This document shows positions 8,173-16,808 of a stretch of DNA of 64,000 nt, piece after piece. This DNA comes from Streptomyces abikoensis (lineage in GTDB: Bacteria > Actinomycetota > Actinomycetes > Streptomycetales > Streptomycetaceae): contig NZ_BMRT01000002.1 of the NCBI RefSeq assembly GCF_014648775.1, positions 124,001-188,000 of the forward strand, read 5' to 3'. The notes under the pieces are model-generated. The model worked only from the letters and a program-made list of their open reading frames with translations. It did no database searches and was not told the DNA's origin. Made by a program: the position numbers and the translations under genes. Position 1 is the stretch's first letter. Each line of letters starts with the position of its first letter.

Positions 8173-9237
8173 TCAACGGCCTTGCAGAGCCTTGACGTTG
8201 TCGCCGAAGGTCCAGTTCCGTGCCCCGTCCCAGTTGGCGGACCAGGTCATCAGGCCCTTGAGGGCGCCGCCGTAGGTGTTCCACGCGCGGGCCACGAGGT
8301 CCGGGGACATGTGGCCGCCGCCCGCGCCCGGCTGGGCGGGGAGCCCGGGGACCTGCTTGTCGTACGGGACCGTGACGGTGGTGCCCTGGACGACGAGTCC
8401 GCGGTTGAGGCAGTCGGTCTGGGCGGTGAACCCCTCGACCGTCCCGGCGGAGTAGGAGTCGCCGGAGCAGCCGTACATACTGCCGTTGTAGTACTGCATG
8501 TTGAGCCACCAAAGACGGCCGTCGTCGGCGTACTTCTTGACGATCGGCAGGTACGCGCCCCAGATGGAGCCGTAGGTGACGCTACCTCCGGTGACGTAGG
8601 CCGTCTCCGGCGCCATGGTGAGGCCGAATCCCTGGGGCATCCGGGCGAGTACACCGTCGATGACACGGATCAGATTGGCCTGGGAGGGCGAGAGCCGGGT
8701 GATGTCGCCGCTGCCGACGAGGCCGGTCTCGATGTCGATGTCGATGCCGTCGAAGTTGTGGTTCTTGAGGATGGGGACGATCGTCTCGACGAACCGGTCG
8801 GCCACGGCACTCGAGCTGAGGTCGATGCCCGCCGCCGCGCCGCCGATGGACAACAGGACCGTCTGCCCGGCGGCCTTGGCCCGGCACATCTCGGCCGGGG
8901 TGGGGACCTTGACGGTCGCGTCCATCCCGTCCTCCCAGAGGGCGGTGCCGTCGGGGTGGATGACGGGGAACGCGGCGTTGAGCACGTTGTAGCCGTGGGC
9001 GGGGAAGCGGGAGTCGTCGACGGGGGCCCAGCCGAAGGGCGGATGGACGCCGTTGGCGGCGCCGTCCCAGTTCTCCCAGTACCCCTGGAGCACCTTCCCC
9101 GCGGGTCTCGGCTTGAGCGCGCACGTGTCCTCGCGCGCGGCGCCGGTCGCGGCGGCCGCGACCGGCGCGTGCAGGGCGAGGGCCAGGGCCGTGCAGGCGC
9201 CCAGCAGTCGGGCTCTCCGAAGCAGCGCGCGCGACAT
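8173..9237 (-). CDS. Secreted chitinase, glycoside hydrolase family 18
   Basis: A 354-residue exported endochitinase-like enzyme that cleaves beta-1,4 N-acetylglucosamine polymers outside the cell. Residues 1-31 are a signal peptide ending in AAAA. The GH18 catalytic signature DGIDIDIE places the acid/base at Glu170, with the upstream SIGG strand motif also present. No carbohydrate-binding module is attached. ATG 9237 has GGAGG 5 nt upstream; the GTG at 9243 in the same frame lies too close to it. A DasR-like box about 80 bp upstream suggests induction by chitin breakdown products. Confidence 0.92.
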   Translation of the reverse strand: MSRALLRRARLLGACTALALALHAPVAAAATGAAREDTCALKPRPAGKVLQGYWENWDGAANGVHPPFGWAPVDDSRFPAHGYNVLNAAFPVIHPDGTALWEDGMDATVKVPTPAEMCRAKAAGQTVLLSIGGAAAGIDLSSSAVADRFVETIVPILKNHNFDGIDIDIETGLVGSGDITRLSPSQANLIRVIDGVLARMPQGFGLTMAPETAYVTGGSVTYGSIWGAYLPIVKKYADDGRLWWLNMQYYNGSMYGCSGDSYSAGTVEGFTAQTDCLNRGLVVQGTTVTVPYDKQVPGLPAQPGAGGGHMSPDLVARAWNTYGGALKGLMTWSANWDGARNWTFGDNVKALQGR

Positions 9238-9318
9238 GTCCACCTCCGGGGCTGTGGGGGCCTGGAGACTGATGCGGTGGGGTCGACCGCACGGTAGGAG
9301 AGCCCGGAACCGGCGTCA

Positions 9319-9334
9319 ATAGGTCTGGACCAAG
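9319..9334. promoter_or_regulatory. DasR-like (dre) / chitinase direct-repeat box
   Basis: ATAGGTCTGGACCAAG; on the minus strand its core reads TGGTCCAGACCT, the 12-bp element known from Streptomyces chitinase promoters and close to the DasR consensus TGGTCTAGACCA. It lies 82 bp upstream of the chitinase start codon. A degenerate second copy may be the GGTCGACC palindrome at 9281-9288. Confidence 0.68.
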
Positions 9335-9338
9335 CGCC

Positions 9339-11360
9339 CTACTTCCGGAGGGAGCAGGTGGCCGTCGCCGTTCTGCCCGGGTCGCTCTCCGAGCGCGCGG
9401 TCAGGGTGATCTTGCCGTTGCGCTCGGCGCCCGCCGCCGCGCTCACGGCGACGTCGACGGGGATCCGTTCGCCGGGGGCCGCGGTGGCGAGCCGGTTGGG
9501 GAGCCAGGCGGACCAGCCGCGGCCGGAGGCCGTGGCCGACAGCCGGTAGATGTCGGAGGCCCGGGACGGATCGTCCTGGGGCGCGGCCCGGCCGGTGTTG
9601 GCCAGCGCGAAGGTGCACATCGCCCGGCCGCCGGCCGGCCCGCCCTTCACCGCGCCCCGGCCGAGGGCCACACCGCGCGCCCGCGCCCCGGAGCCGTCCA
9701 AGGACCTGACGCCGACGGTGTACGAGAGGACGCCGGAGGCGTCGCGCCGGACGTCGACGATGTAGAAGTGCAGCCGGTTGGCCCGGTCGACGTACTCGTA
9801 GGAGCTGCCCGAGTCGGCGCCCGCGTGGAAGAGGGCGTCGCTGAGCTGGCGGTAGTCCCCCATGGTGATCTTCTGCTGGGTGCCGTCGGGGCGGGTGAAG
9901 TCCACCATGCCGATGTCCTCGGGGTGGGCGTCGACCACCCAGGCGAAGGGCGCCCGGTCGGCGTTCTTGGTCTTGGTGAGGAGCACTCCGCTGTCCGGGG
10001 TGAAGGAGTCCATGCCCATGCGGTCGACGACCTCGACGGTGTAGTTCTGGTAACCGCCGCCGTCGCACAGCGGGTCCGTGGCGCGGTCGCAGGCCGGGGA
10101 CAGATCGCGGCCCATGGTGATGTTGACGCCCGCGAGCCCCTTGTCGCCGGGCGGCGCGGAGCGCGCGGTGACACGGGCGACGACGGGACCGGAGTCCTTG
10201 AGGGCGTCGCGGTCGAGGCGCAGCACGTTCTTCTCGTCGACGATGCCGAGCTTGAGCTTGTCGCGCAGGACGTGCTGGGCGCCCATCGAGCCGCCGCCGG
10301 TCGCGGGTATCCTCCAGCGGGTGTGCGGGCCGCCGGGGCCGTTGAAGGTGCCCCGGGAGAGCATGCCCCAGATGCCGGTGTAGGCGCGGCTCAGCGGGGT
10401 GCCGTAGGGGTTGTTGTAGTTGTCGCCGATGCCCAGGATGTGGCTGAGTTCATGGGCGAAGGTGGCCATGCCGGAACTCTCGGTCTGGGTGGAGGAGCCG
10501 TTCTCGGCGTTGGGCCACAGGCGGGCGGCGGCCTGCCAGGACGTCCAGGGCACATAGCGGGTCCGGGCGGCGTTGCCCCCGGCGGGGACGGGCGACGGCG
10601 GCCCCCAGGCGGCCGGTACGTCCTGGGGACCGGCGAACCTCATCTGGCCGAACTCCTGCCAGGTGGCGGACTCGTCCTCGCCGGCGCCGAGGTAGAAGAC
10701 GAAGTCGAACTCGTTGGCCCGGTCGTCGCCGACGTCGGCGACCCAGGCGCTCCTGGCGTCGGCGCGGATGTCCTTGTCGCAGGTGTCTCCGGAGGGGCAG
10801 GCGCCGGGGTTCATGCCGGAGTCGATGCCGTACTGGTGGGACTTGCCGGGCATCCGGTAGACGCCGAAGGAGGTGAGGTCGACGCCGAGGCGGCCGCCGG
10901 AGTCCTCCATCCAGTACTCGTTGATGGTGTGGCCGTGGTTGAGCGTCCCGGGTTTGTTGAGGAAGTCCTGGTAGAAGCGGGGCACTTGCTCGCGGGGGAT
11001 GCGGGCGGCGGTGGGCTGGGGGTTGCCGAAGACGGTCGACCCGGCGGGTCGGGTGACGGCGAACTCCTCGTCGGGGTAGTCGAGGAGGACGAGGGCGCCC
11101 TTGAAGGTGCGCCGGGTGGGCTTGACGTCGGGGTCGGCCCAGCGGGTGCCGGGGACGGCCCGGTACTCGGCCCAGGTCATGTCGTCGGGGTTGCGCCAGT
11201 GCTGCGGGTCGATCGGCTGGACGAGGGGCGTTCTCGCCCGGGCGGTCGCGTCGGGGGTCGCCCGGGCGGCTCCGGGGGCCACGACGGCCAGGGCACCGAG
11301 GAGCGCGGCGACGATGCCCAGGCGCCGTAAGCGGCGGTGGTGACTACGGCGAGGGAACAC
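9339..11360 (-). CDS. Secreted M6-family metalloprotease (immune inhibitor A-like)
   Basis: A 673-residue exported zinc protease. It has an Arg-rich signal peptide (1-34), an M6 catalytic domain with HELSHILGIGD (zinc ligands His303 and His307, catalytic Glu304; extended HExxHxxGxxD form), and a C-terminal beta-rich region from about residue 560. Several Asp/Asn-rich stretches suggest structural calcium sites. The start is GTG 11360, preceded by GAGG. It follows no gene closely and ends about 100 bp upstream of the chitinase start, leaving the DasR-like box immediately beyond its stop codon. Role: extracellular protein degradation. Confidence 0.9.
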   Translation of the reverse strand: MFPRRSHHRRLRRLGIVAALLGALAVVAPGAARATPDATARARTPLVQPIDPQHWRNPDDMTWAEYRAVPGTRWADPDVKPTRRTFKGALVLLDYPDEEFAVTRPAGSTVFGNPQPTAARIPREQVPRFYQDFLNKPGTLNHGHTINEYWMEDSGGRLGVDLTSFGVYRMPGKSHQYGIDSGMNPGACPSGDTCDKDIRADARSAWVADVGDDRANEFDFVFYLGAGEDESATWQEFGQMRFAGPQDVPAAWGPPSPVPAGGNAARTRYVPWTSWQAAARLWPNAENGSSTQTESSGMATFAHELSHILGIGDNYNNPYGTPLSRAYTGIWGMLSRGTFNGPGGPHTRWRIPATGGGSMGAQHVLRDKLKLGIVDEKNVLRLDRDALKDSGPVVARVTARSAPPGDKGLAGVNITMGRDLSPACDRATDPLCDGGGYQNYTVEVVDRMGMDSFTPDSGVLLTKTKNADRAPFAWVVDAHPEDIGMVDFTRPDGTQQKITMGDYRQLSDALFHAGADSGSSYEYVDRANRLHFYIVDVRRDASGVLSYTVGVRSLDGSGARARGVALGRGAVKGGPAGGRAMCTFALANTGRAAPQDDPSRASDIYRLSATASGRGWSAWLPNRLATAAPGERIPVDVAVSAAAGAERNGKITLTARSESDPGRTATATCSLRK

Positions 11361-11481
11361 GGGACTTACCTCTTGTCTGTCGTCCTCGGACGAGGAGATG
11401 GCAAGCCGTTCGATGGGATGTGCCCATCGCCGTCAAAAGGTAGAGCGGAGAGAAGAGTGACGCCAGAGCGCCCGCGTGGCC

Positions 11482-12213
11482 TCAGAGGGGCTGGCCCAGG
11501 GGCCGCACCAGGACCTGGTTGACGTCCGTCCCCTCGGGCTGGGAGAGCACCCAGGCGACGCATTCCGCGATCGATTCGGCGGAGAGGGCCGGTCCGGGCG
11601 GGCGGGTGCCGTCGGGGCGGCTGTCCCAGAAGGGCGTGTCGACCCTGCCGGGGGCGATCAGGCTGACGCCGACGCCGTCCGCGGTGACCTGCATCCGGGT
11701 GTTCTCCGCGAGGGCGTGCACGGCCCATTTGGTGACGGAGTACATATTGCCCGGGGTGTTCTTCACCCCGGCGACGCTGCCGATGAGGACGATCCGGCCG
11801 CGGCTGGCCCGCAGGGCGGGCAGGGCGGCGTTCACCAGCAGCGCCGGGCCCAGGACGTTGGCGAGCACCATGTCCCGCCAGCCCGCCGGGTCGCCGTCGG
11901 CGATGGTGTCGTGGGTGGAGAACCCGGCGTTGGCGACGGCGTGGTCGAGCCCGCCGAACCGCTCGGCCGTCGCCGCGACGGCCGAGGCGACGGCCCCGGG
12001 GTCGGTGGCGTCGCCGGGCAGGGTGAGCAGCCGCTCCCCGGCGGCCGCCCGCCCGGCGAGCGCGGCGAGCCTGGCGGCGTCCCGGCCGGTGGCCGCGACC
12101 CGGTGGCCGGCCCTGAGTAGCCGGAGCACGGTGGCGGCGCCGATGCCGGTCGAGCCGCCGGTGATCAGCGTGACGGGGCCCTCGGTCCCGTGCGGTGCGG
12201 TGGTGTCGGTCAT
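11482..12213 (-). CDS. Short-chain dehydrogenase/reductase
   Basis: A 243-residue classical SDR. Cofactor motif TGGSTGIG and catalytic YSVTK (YxxxK) are present; the usual NNAG reads ANAG, and GSVAG supplies the catalytic serine. The basic residues after the first strand (TGRDAAR) suggest NADPH preference. The start at 12213 lies 26 bp after the stop codon of the ferritin-like gene on the same strand, so it is probably the third gene of the operon DJ-1 - ferritin-like - SDR. Substrate unknown. Confidence 0.85.
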   Translation of the reverse strand: MTDTTAPHGTEGPVTLITGGSTGIGAATVLRLLRAGHRVAATGRDAARLAALAGRAAAGERLLTLPGDATDPGAVASAVAATAERFGGLDHAVANAGFSTHDTIADGDPAGWRDMVLANVLGPALLVNAALPALRASRGRIVLIGSVAGVKNTPGNMYSVTKWAVHALAENTRMQVTADGVGVSLIAPGRVDTPFWDSRPDGTRPPGPALSAESIAECVAWVLSQPEGTDVNQVLVRPLGQPL

Positions 12214-12239
12214 GACCGCATTCTCACTCGACTCCTGCC

Positions 12240-13451
12240 TCACGAGACAGAGTTGTTGATAAACCTGGGTCCGTAGAAGACCGGCCGGCCGAGATCGGTG
12301 CGGTCCGCCAGCAGCTTGTACTCGCGCGGGTAGAGGACCTCCAGGCGCTCCACCACCGCTTCCGGGACCTGCTGCCGCATGACGTTGAAGCAGGACAGCA
12401 CCCGCATGTCGTTCATCCGCTCCACCGCGGCGCCCAGGGACGGCCACCAGGTCTCGGCGGGCCCGTTCCAGGCCCGGTCCAGGGCCGTCATCATCGCGGT
12501 GTACGCGGCGTCGAAGGCGTCCAGTTCCTTACGGGCGGCCGGGCCGTCCGGGTCCTCGGCGAGGACGGCCGCGTAGCCGTCGGCCGGGACGGCGAGGGTG
12601 TTGATGACGACCGGCCAGGGGATCTCCTCGCCCCGGAAGAAGTCCGCCTCGGTGTCCCGGGTGAGCGGCCGCGCCGGGTCGGGGGCGCGGTAGCGGCGCC
12701 GGTGGCGGAGCTCGGCGAACCGGGCGTAGTGGGAGCCCTCGTGCTGGTAGGTGCCGCCCGCCTCGATGGTGCGCTCGTGCTCGCCCTCTCCCTGGTGGGT
12801 GATGATGTCGATGCCGTGGAGGAACCGTTCGACGGGGTCGGCGGGGTCGTCCGGGCCGAAGGTGGGGTAGCCGAGGTTGCCGCCGACCTGGTTGGCCGGT
12901 CCCCCGGCCCGTACGGCCCGGCGCACCCGGTCCGCGTTGGCGGTGACGGCCTGGCGCAGGGCGTCGTAGAAGTGGCCGATGGTGGGGTAGGCGGAGCGCC
13001 GCTCGCGTTCGGTCAGGAGGCGGGCGGGGGCCTCGATCCGCAGGAAGTCGTCCAGTTGCCGGGCGGAGAGCCGGGCGAGGACGGGGGTGAGGTCGGGCAT
13101 CACGCCGCCGGGCAGGCCGCCGCCCGGTGCCGGGTAGCCGGGCCGGAGGCCCTTGATGTCCGGTGAACCGCCGAGCGCGGCGAGCATGTTGGCGGCGATG
13201 GCCATGTGGACCATCTCCTCCATCAGGACGCTGCGGATGGTGTTGTAGGAGGGGTAGTTCTGCACCTCCAGCGAGTACATGGCGGCCGAGTACAGCGGCA
13301 TGGTGGCGTGTTCGAGGGCCACTGCGGTCTGGAGGGCGCCCCGGATCCAGTCCAGGTCCCGCAGGGCGGGGGGCGTGACGCGGATGCCGGGCCCGGTGCG
13401 CGCGGCGGCCGCGGGCGGCCCGGCGGGGGTGACGACCGAGCGCGGGCTCAC
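12240..13451 (-). CDS. Ferritin-like VioB-type (iminophenyl-pyruvate dimer synthase-like) protein
   Basis: A 403-residue protein. Its first half matches the ferritin-like four-helix fold seen in the VioB/RebD C-terminal family: AVALEHATMPLY with Glu47, MEEMVHMAIA with Glu79 and His82, then GEGEHERT and QHEGSHYARF as the second ligand pair. In VioB, such proteins oxidatively couple imines; the full VioB partner domain is absent here and the chemistry is unknown. It could also be a different di-iron or haem oxidase. Its GTG start overlaps the upstream DJ-1 stop codon (GTGA), so the two are translationally coupled. The reading frame continues far upstream without a stop, but the conserved protein begins here. 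Confidence 0.75.
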   Translation of the reverse strand: MSPRSVVTPAGPPAAAARTGPGIRVTPPALRDLDWIRGALQTAVALEHATMPLYSAAMYSLEVQNYPSYNTIRSVLMEEMVHMAIAANMLAALGGSPDIKGLRPGYPAPGGGLPGGVMPDLTPVLARLSARQLDDFLRIEAPARLLTERERRSAYPTIGHFYDALRQAVTANADRVRRAVRAGGPANQVGGNLGYPTFGPDDPADPVERFLHGIDIITHQGEGEHERTIEAGGTYQHEGSHYARFAELRHRRRYRAPDPARPLTRDTEADFFRGEEIPWPVVINTLAVPADGYAAVLAEDPDGPAARKELDAFDAAYTAMMTALDRAWNGPAETWWPSLGAAVERMNDMRVLSCFNVMRQQVPEAVVERLEVLYPREYKLLADRTDLGRPVFYGPRFINNSVS

Positions 13452-14272
13452 CGGCGTCCCTCGCGGCCGGGCAGGGCGTCGGCGGACGGCTCGTCGGTGA
13501 CGCGGGGCAGCAGCATGTCCTGGAAGTAGTCCTGGAAGGACTGCTCGAGTTCGGGGTGCTGGTAGAACTCCGGGCCGACCTCCTCGAAGATGACGTCGCC
13601 CAGTCCGCTGAGGGTGTCGAACATCATCGACACGATCGTCCCGGTCTCCCGGCCCAGGTAGTGGGCCACCATGGCGACGGCGCCGCCGTGCACCCCGTAC
13701 GAGCCGGTGGCCGTCCAGATCCCGGTGTCGGGGTTGCCGATCCACATCCGGCGGCCGACGGGCACGTTGAAGCCCTCGGCGCGCAGTCCGCGCGCGACGG
13801 CGGCGACGCAGGTGACGGGCGAGTCGTCCAGGACGCCGGCGCGGGCGAGCACGCCGACGCCGGAGCAGTTGGCGGCCACGACCCTGCCCGCCTGGTGGTG
13901 ACGGCGGATCAGTTCCAGTACCCGCTCGTCGGAGGTGAGCTCCCCGGAGCCGACGCCGCCGGGCACGTAGAGGATGTCGAAGAGCTCGTCCGGGTCGAGC
14001 ACGGAGTCGGCGACCACCTGGGTGCCCATCTGCATGGTCACCACGCCCGGCGTCAGCCCCACCAGGCGGACGTCCAGCTCCCGGGGCGCGGCCTCGCGCT
14101 GCCAGGGCGCGATGCCGCCGGAGGTCACCATGGCGGCGCCCTTGAAGATCTCCAGCGGGGTGATGGTGTCCTGCTCGCTGCACTTCTCGTAGCCGAGCAC
14201 CGCGATGGAGCGGACGACGCCGCTCGTGCCCGGACGTGTCCCCTCCGCCGTCTCCCGTGTCACCGTCGTCAT
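13448..14272 (-). CDS. DJ-1/PfpI superfamily protein, isonitrile hydratase-like
   Basis: A 274-residue class I amidotransferase-like protein. The nucleophile elbow is AANCSGVG with Cys136, preceded by YVPGGVGSG. The N-terminal GYEKCSEQDTITPLEIF resembles isonitrile hydratases and AraC-type amidase domains, but no helix-turn-helix follows, so it is probably an enzyme. Substrate is not certain. Start 14272 follows GAGGGGG; the track to 14305 lacks support. It is first in a minus-strand operon with the ferritin-like protein and SDR, and divergent from the cupin operon. Confidence 0.8.
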   Translation of the reverse strand: MTTVTRETAEGTRPGTSGVVRSIAVLGYEKCSEQDTITPLEIFKGAAMVTSGGIAPWQREAAPRELDVRLVGLTPGVVTMQMGTQVVADSVLDPDELFDILYVPGGVGSGELTSDERVLELIRRHHQAGRVVAANCSGVGVLARAGVLDDSPVTCVAAVARGLRAEGFNVPVGRRMWIGNPDTGIWTATGSYGVHGGAVAMVAHYLGRETGTIVSMMFDTLSGLGDVIFEEVGPEFYQHPELEQSFQDYFQDMLLPRVTDEPSADALPGREGRR

Positions 14273-14392
14273 GGCGATTCCCCCTCGGATTCGTTCGCGC
14301 GGCAATGCGCGCGGTGAACGCAGGAGAGTGAATCAGCGCCCCGGACGGTGCGGCAAATAACGGAACCGGGGCCGTCCATAAGAGGAAATGAG

Positions 14393-14428
14393 GGAATCCG
14401 CATCGGGGATTCCGGACGAAAGGATTCC
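14393..14428. promoter_or_regulatory. Repeated GGATTCC operator-like sites in divergent promoter region
   Basis: GGAATCC (14393-14399), a 7-bp spacer, and GGATTCC (14407-14413) form a perfect inverted repeat; a third GGATTCC lies at 14422-14428, 15 bp on from the second. The cluster sits in the 289-bp gap between the divergent DJ-1 and cupin operons and is a good candidate site for a shared regulator, possibly the LysR protein encoded at 17668. Confidence 0.5.
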
Positions 14429-14561
14429 TTATCGGGGGTGCATGGAGAGCTATTTGGCCCGCCTTCCGGGACGGTATAGCGTCAGTGCGTCGGCCCGCCG
14501 GACATGGGGGTTCGGGACGGTTTCCCGGCGGCCGGAGGAATTGCACGCGACAGGGGGAGCA

Positions 14562-15347
14562 ATGCCCGGAACGAGCAATGACGTCATACCCGTAACCGTC
14601 GGGGAAAACCTCGTGGTGCGGATAGACCCGGGCCCGCGCGACTTCGCGGTGCTCCGCGAAGTGGTACGCAAGGGAAGCCGCGTCGGAAACGAGCGGCTGG
14701 ACGCCGACCACCATCTGGACGAGGTCATCCCCAAGCCCTGGGGCCTGGAATACCGGGTGTACGTCGACGACTTCATCGACATCTGGAACCTGCGGATCGA
14801 GGAGGGGCACGCCACTTCGCTGCACGTCCATCCGCGCAAGCTGACCTATCTGCTCTGCCTGGGCGGGCAGGGCGTGGCGAGGACGCTCTCGGCGGAGTAT
14901 CCGGTGGAGGCCGGCACGCTGCTGAGGATCGGCGGCGGGGCGTTCCACTCGACGCGCTCGCTGGGCCCCGGCCCGCTGTTCCTGGTCGAGGTCGAGGCGC
15001 CGCGCAACAAGTTCGACCTGATCCGGCTGCGCGACGGCTACAGCCGGGAGAACACCGGTTACGAGTCCGAGCACCGGCACCTCGCGGAGCTGCCCGTCCG
15101 CCCGGTGCCCTATCTGCCCGAGGCCCGGATGCGGGACCGCTCGCCCTGCGGCGGCTTCCGCTTCGAGATCCGGGCGGGCATGGACATCTTCTACCGGCCC
15201 CGCCCGGAGGACCTCTTCCACGTCCCGCTGGGACTGACCGGGGTGGTCACCGGGGAGCTGGGGATCCTCGTGGCCGCCCGCGGCGACACCCGGCGGCCGG
15301 CCGTCGACGAGTACTACCTGAGCCTCGCGCTCGCCACCACCCGATGA
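14562..15347 (+). CDS. Cupin-domain protein
   Basis: A 261-residue protein with one clear cupin barrel around residues 65-145. KPWGLEYRVYVDD recalls sugar-phosphate isomerase cupins; metal ligands are likely the two histidines of LHVHPRK and the later His in GAFHSTRS. The C-terminal half (GGFRFEIRAGMDIFYR) may form a second, metal-free barrel. Function unknown: isomerase, epimerase or oxygenase are all possible. Start 14562 has GGGGGAG upstream; an in-frame ATG at 14441 would add about 40 unconserved residues. It heads a plus-strand operon with PfpI, HAD and Hsp31-like genes. Confidence 0.72.
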   Translation: MPGTSNDVIPVTVGENLVVRIDPGPRDFAVLREVVRKGSRVGNERLDADHHLDEVIPKPWGLEYRVYVDDFIDIWNLRIEEGHATSLHVHPRKLTYLLCLGGQGVARTLSAEYPVEAGTLLRIGGGAFHSTRSLGPGPLFLVEVEAPRNKFDLIRLRDGYSRENTGYESEHRHLAELPVRPVPYLPEARMRDRSPCGGFRFEIRAGMDIFYRPRPEDLFHVPLGLTGVVTGELGILVAARGDTRRPAVDEYYLSLALATTR

Positions 15348-15370
15348 GTACGGAGAGGAAAGGATCCGCC

Positions 15371-15931
15371 ATGACCCACCGCGCGGTGATCGTCACCGGT
15401 CCGGGGTTCCAGGACCACGACGTCGTCTACACCTACTACCGCCTCCTGGAGGAGGGCTGGCACGCGGACGTCGCCACCCGGGACGGCGGCGAGGTCACCG
15501 GCAAGTACGGGGTGCCGCTGCCGATGGACAAGACCGCCAAGCCGCTCGTCTCCTTCGACCAGCTGGACGTGGCCGGGTACGACGCGGTCATCCTCACCGG
15601 TGGCCACGAGGCCCCCGACCGGGTGCGCCAGGACGCGCGGGTGCTGGACTTCGTCCGGGGCATGGACGCCGCGGGGAAGGTCGTCGCGGGGCTCTGCCAC
15701 GGCCCGTGGATCATGGTCAGCGCCGGGGTGCTCAGGGGCCGCAGGGCGTGCGCCTACATCGGGCTGCGGGACGACGTCGTCAACGCGGGCGCCCATGTCG
15801 TCGACGGGGACGTGGTGGTGGACGGCCACATCGTCACCTGCTCCTACTACGGCTACGTCGGCCGCTTCATGCGGGCCGTCTTCGAGACCGTACGCGAGCG
15901 TACGGCGACTCCCGAGCCGGTGGCGCCCTGA
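15371..15931 (+). CDS. PfpI-type DJ-1 superfamily protein
   Basis: A 186-residue protein closely following PfpI/YhbO: GGHEAPDRVR (Glu80), nucleophile elbow GLCHGPWIMVSAG with Cys109 and His110, then a VVDGHIVTC strand. Such proteins are described as peptidases, glyoxalases or deglycases; the activity here is not known. Two starts are possible: ATG 15344 overlapping the cupin stop as ATGA, or ATG 15371 behind AAAGGA. The second is used because of its Shine-Dalgarno and better fit to family N-termini. Confidence 0.85.
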   Translation: MTHRAVIVTGPGFQDHDVVYTYYRLLEEGWHADVATRDGGEVTGKYGVPLPMDKTAKPLVSFDQLDVAGYDAVILTGGHEAPDRVRQDARVLDFVRGMDAAGKVVAGLCHGPWIMVSAGVLRGRRACAYIGLRDDVVNAGAHVVDGDVVVDGHIVTCSYYGYVGRFMRAVFETVRERTATPEPVAP

Positions 15932-16029
15932 GCGTGCGGGGCCACCGCAGGCGCGGGGACGGGCGAGCCGTTCCGTCCCAGAACCCCCGCCCGTCCCCGC
16001 GCGCCCACGAAGGAGCAAGGAGCACAGCC

Positions 16030-16758
16030 ATGCTGATACTCGACTTCGACGGTGTCGTCTGCGACGCCTTCGAGGAGTGCGCGGTCGTCACCCGCCACGC
16101 CGGGGACGGTGTCGCGGCCACCGCCGCGAAGTCCCCGGCCGAGCTGGCCGCCGGGCTCGCCCCGGCGTTCCTCGACCGCTTCCGGGCCGTGCGCCGGCAC
16201 TCCCGGCTGCTGGACCACTTCATGGTGGCCCTCGACCCCCGCAGCGAACGCATCGGGGGGCAGGAGGAGTTCGACGCCCTCTTCGCCGCCATCCCGGACG
16301 GACGGCGGGAGCGGCTGGTCGCGGGGGCCACCGCGCTCCGGGCCGAGCTGCGCCGCCGGCACCGCGCCGAGTGGCTGGGGATGCACCGGCTCTACCCCGG
16401 GATCCGCGGCCTGCTGGAGCGGCACGCGGGACGCGTCAGCATCGTCACCGCGAAGGACGAGACGTCCGTGCGGGAGATCCTCGCCCACCACGGGCTCGGT
16501 GGAGCGGTGGTGTCGGTGGTCGGCGAGTGCGCCGACAAGCGCGCCGCCGTGCTGGAGCTGGTGGCCGAGGACGGGCTGCGGCCCGAGCACGCCACGTTCG
16601 TCGACGACAACCTGCGCAACGCCCTCCAGGTGCGGGACACCGGCGCCCGCGCCCTGTGGGCCTACTGGGGCTACCACACCGCCGACGACGTACGGAAGTC
16701 GCTGCGGCGGCGGGTGGCCCGTCTCTATCTGCCGGAACTGGGCGGGCTTTCGGCATGA
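16030..16758 (+). CDS. HAD-superfamily hydrolase (phosphatase-like)
   Basis: A 242-residue HAD hydrolase. Motif I is ILDFDGVV (Asp5 nucleophile, Asp7 acid), motif II is IVTAKDE, motif III a downstream Lys, and motif IV FVDDNLRN. A helical cap domain sits between motifs I and II, as in subfamily IA phosphatases. The substrate is unknown; phosphosugar or phospho-acid is plausible beside a cupin. It starts 98 bp after the PfpI gene behind AAGGAG and probably belongs to the same operon. Confidence 0.83.
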   Translation: MLILDFDGVVCDAFEECAVVTRHAGDGVAATAAKSPAELAAGLAPAFLDRFRAVRRHSRLLDHFMVALDPRSERIGGQEEFDALFAAIPDGRRERLVAGATALRAELRRRHRAEWLGMHRLYPGIRGLLERHAGRVSIVTAKDETSVREILAHHGLGGAVVSVVGECADKRAAVLELVAEDGLRPEHATFVDDNLRNALQVRDTGARALWAYWGYHTADDVRKSLRRRVARLYLPELGGLSA

Positions 16759-16808
16759 TGCCCGCCACGGCCACCATCGGACACGCGAGCGAGAGGAAGA
16801 CCGCTGTC

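Noticed and set aside
12240..15221. A 993-residue open frame covering the ferritin-like gene and far upstream
   Set aside because: The upstream part is a shadow of the DJ-1 and cupin genes. Real homology starts at GTG 13451.
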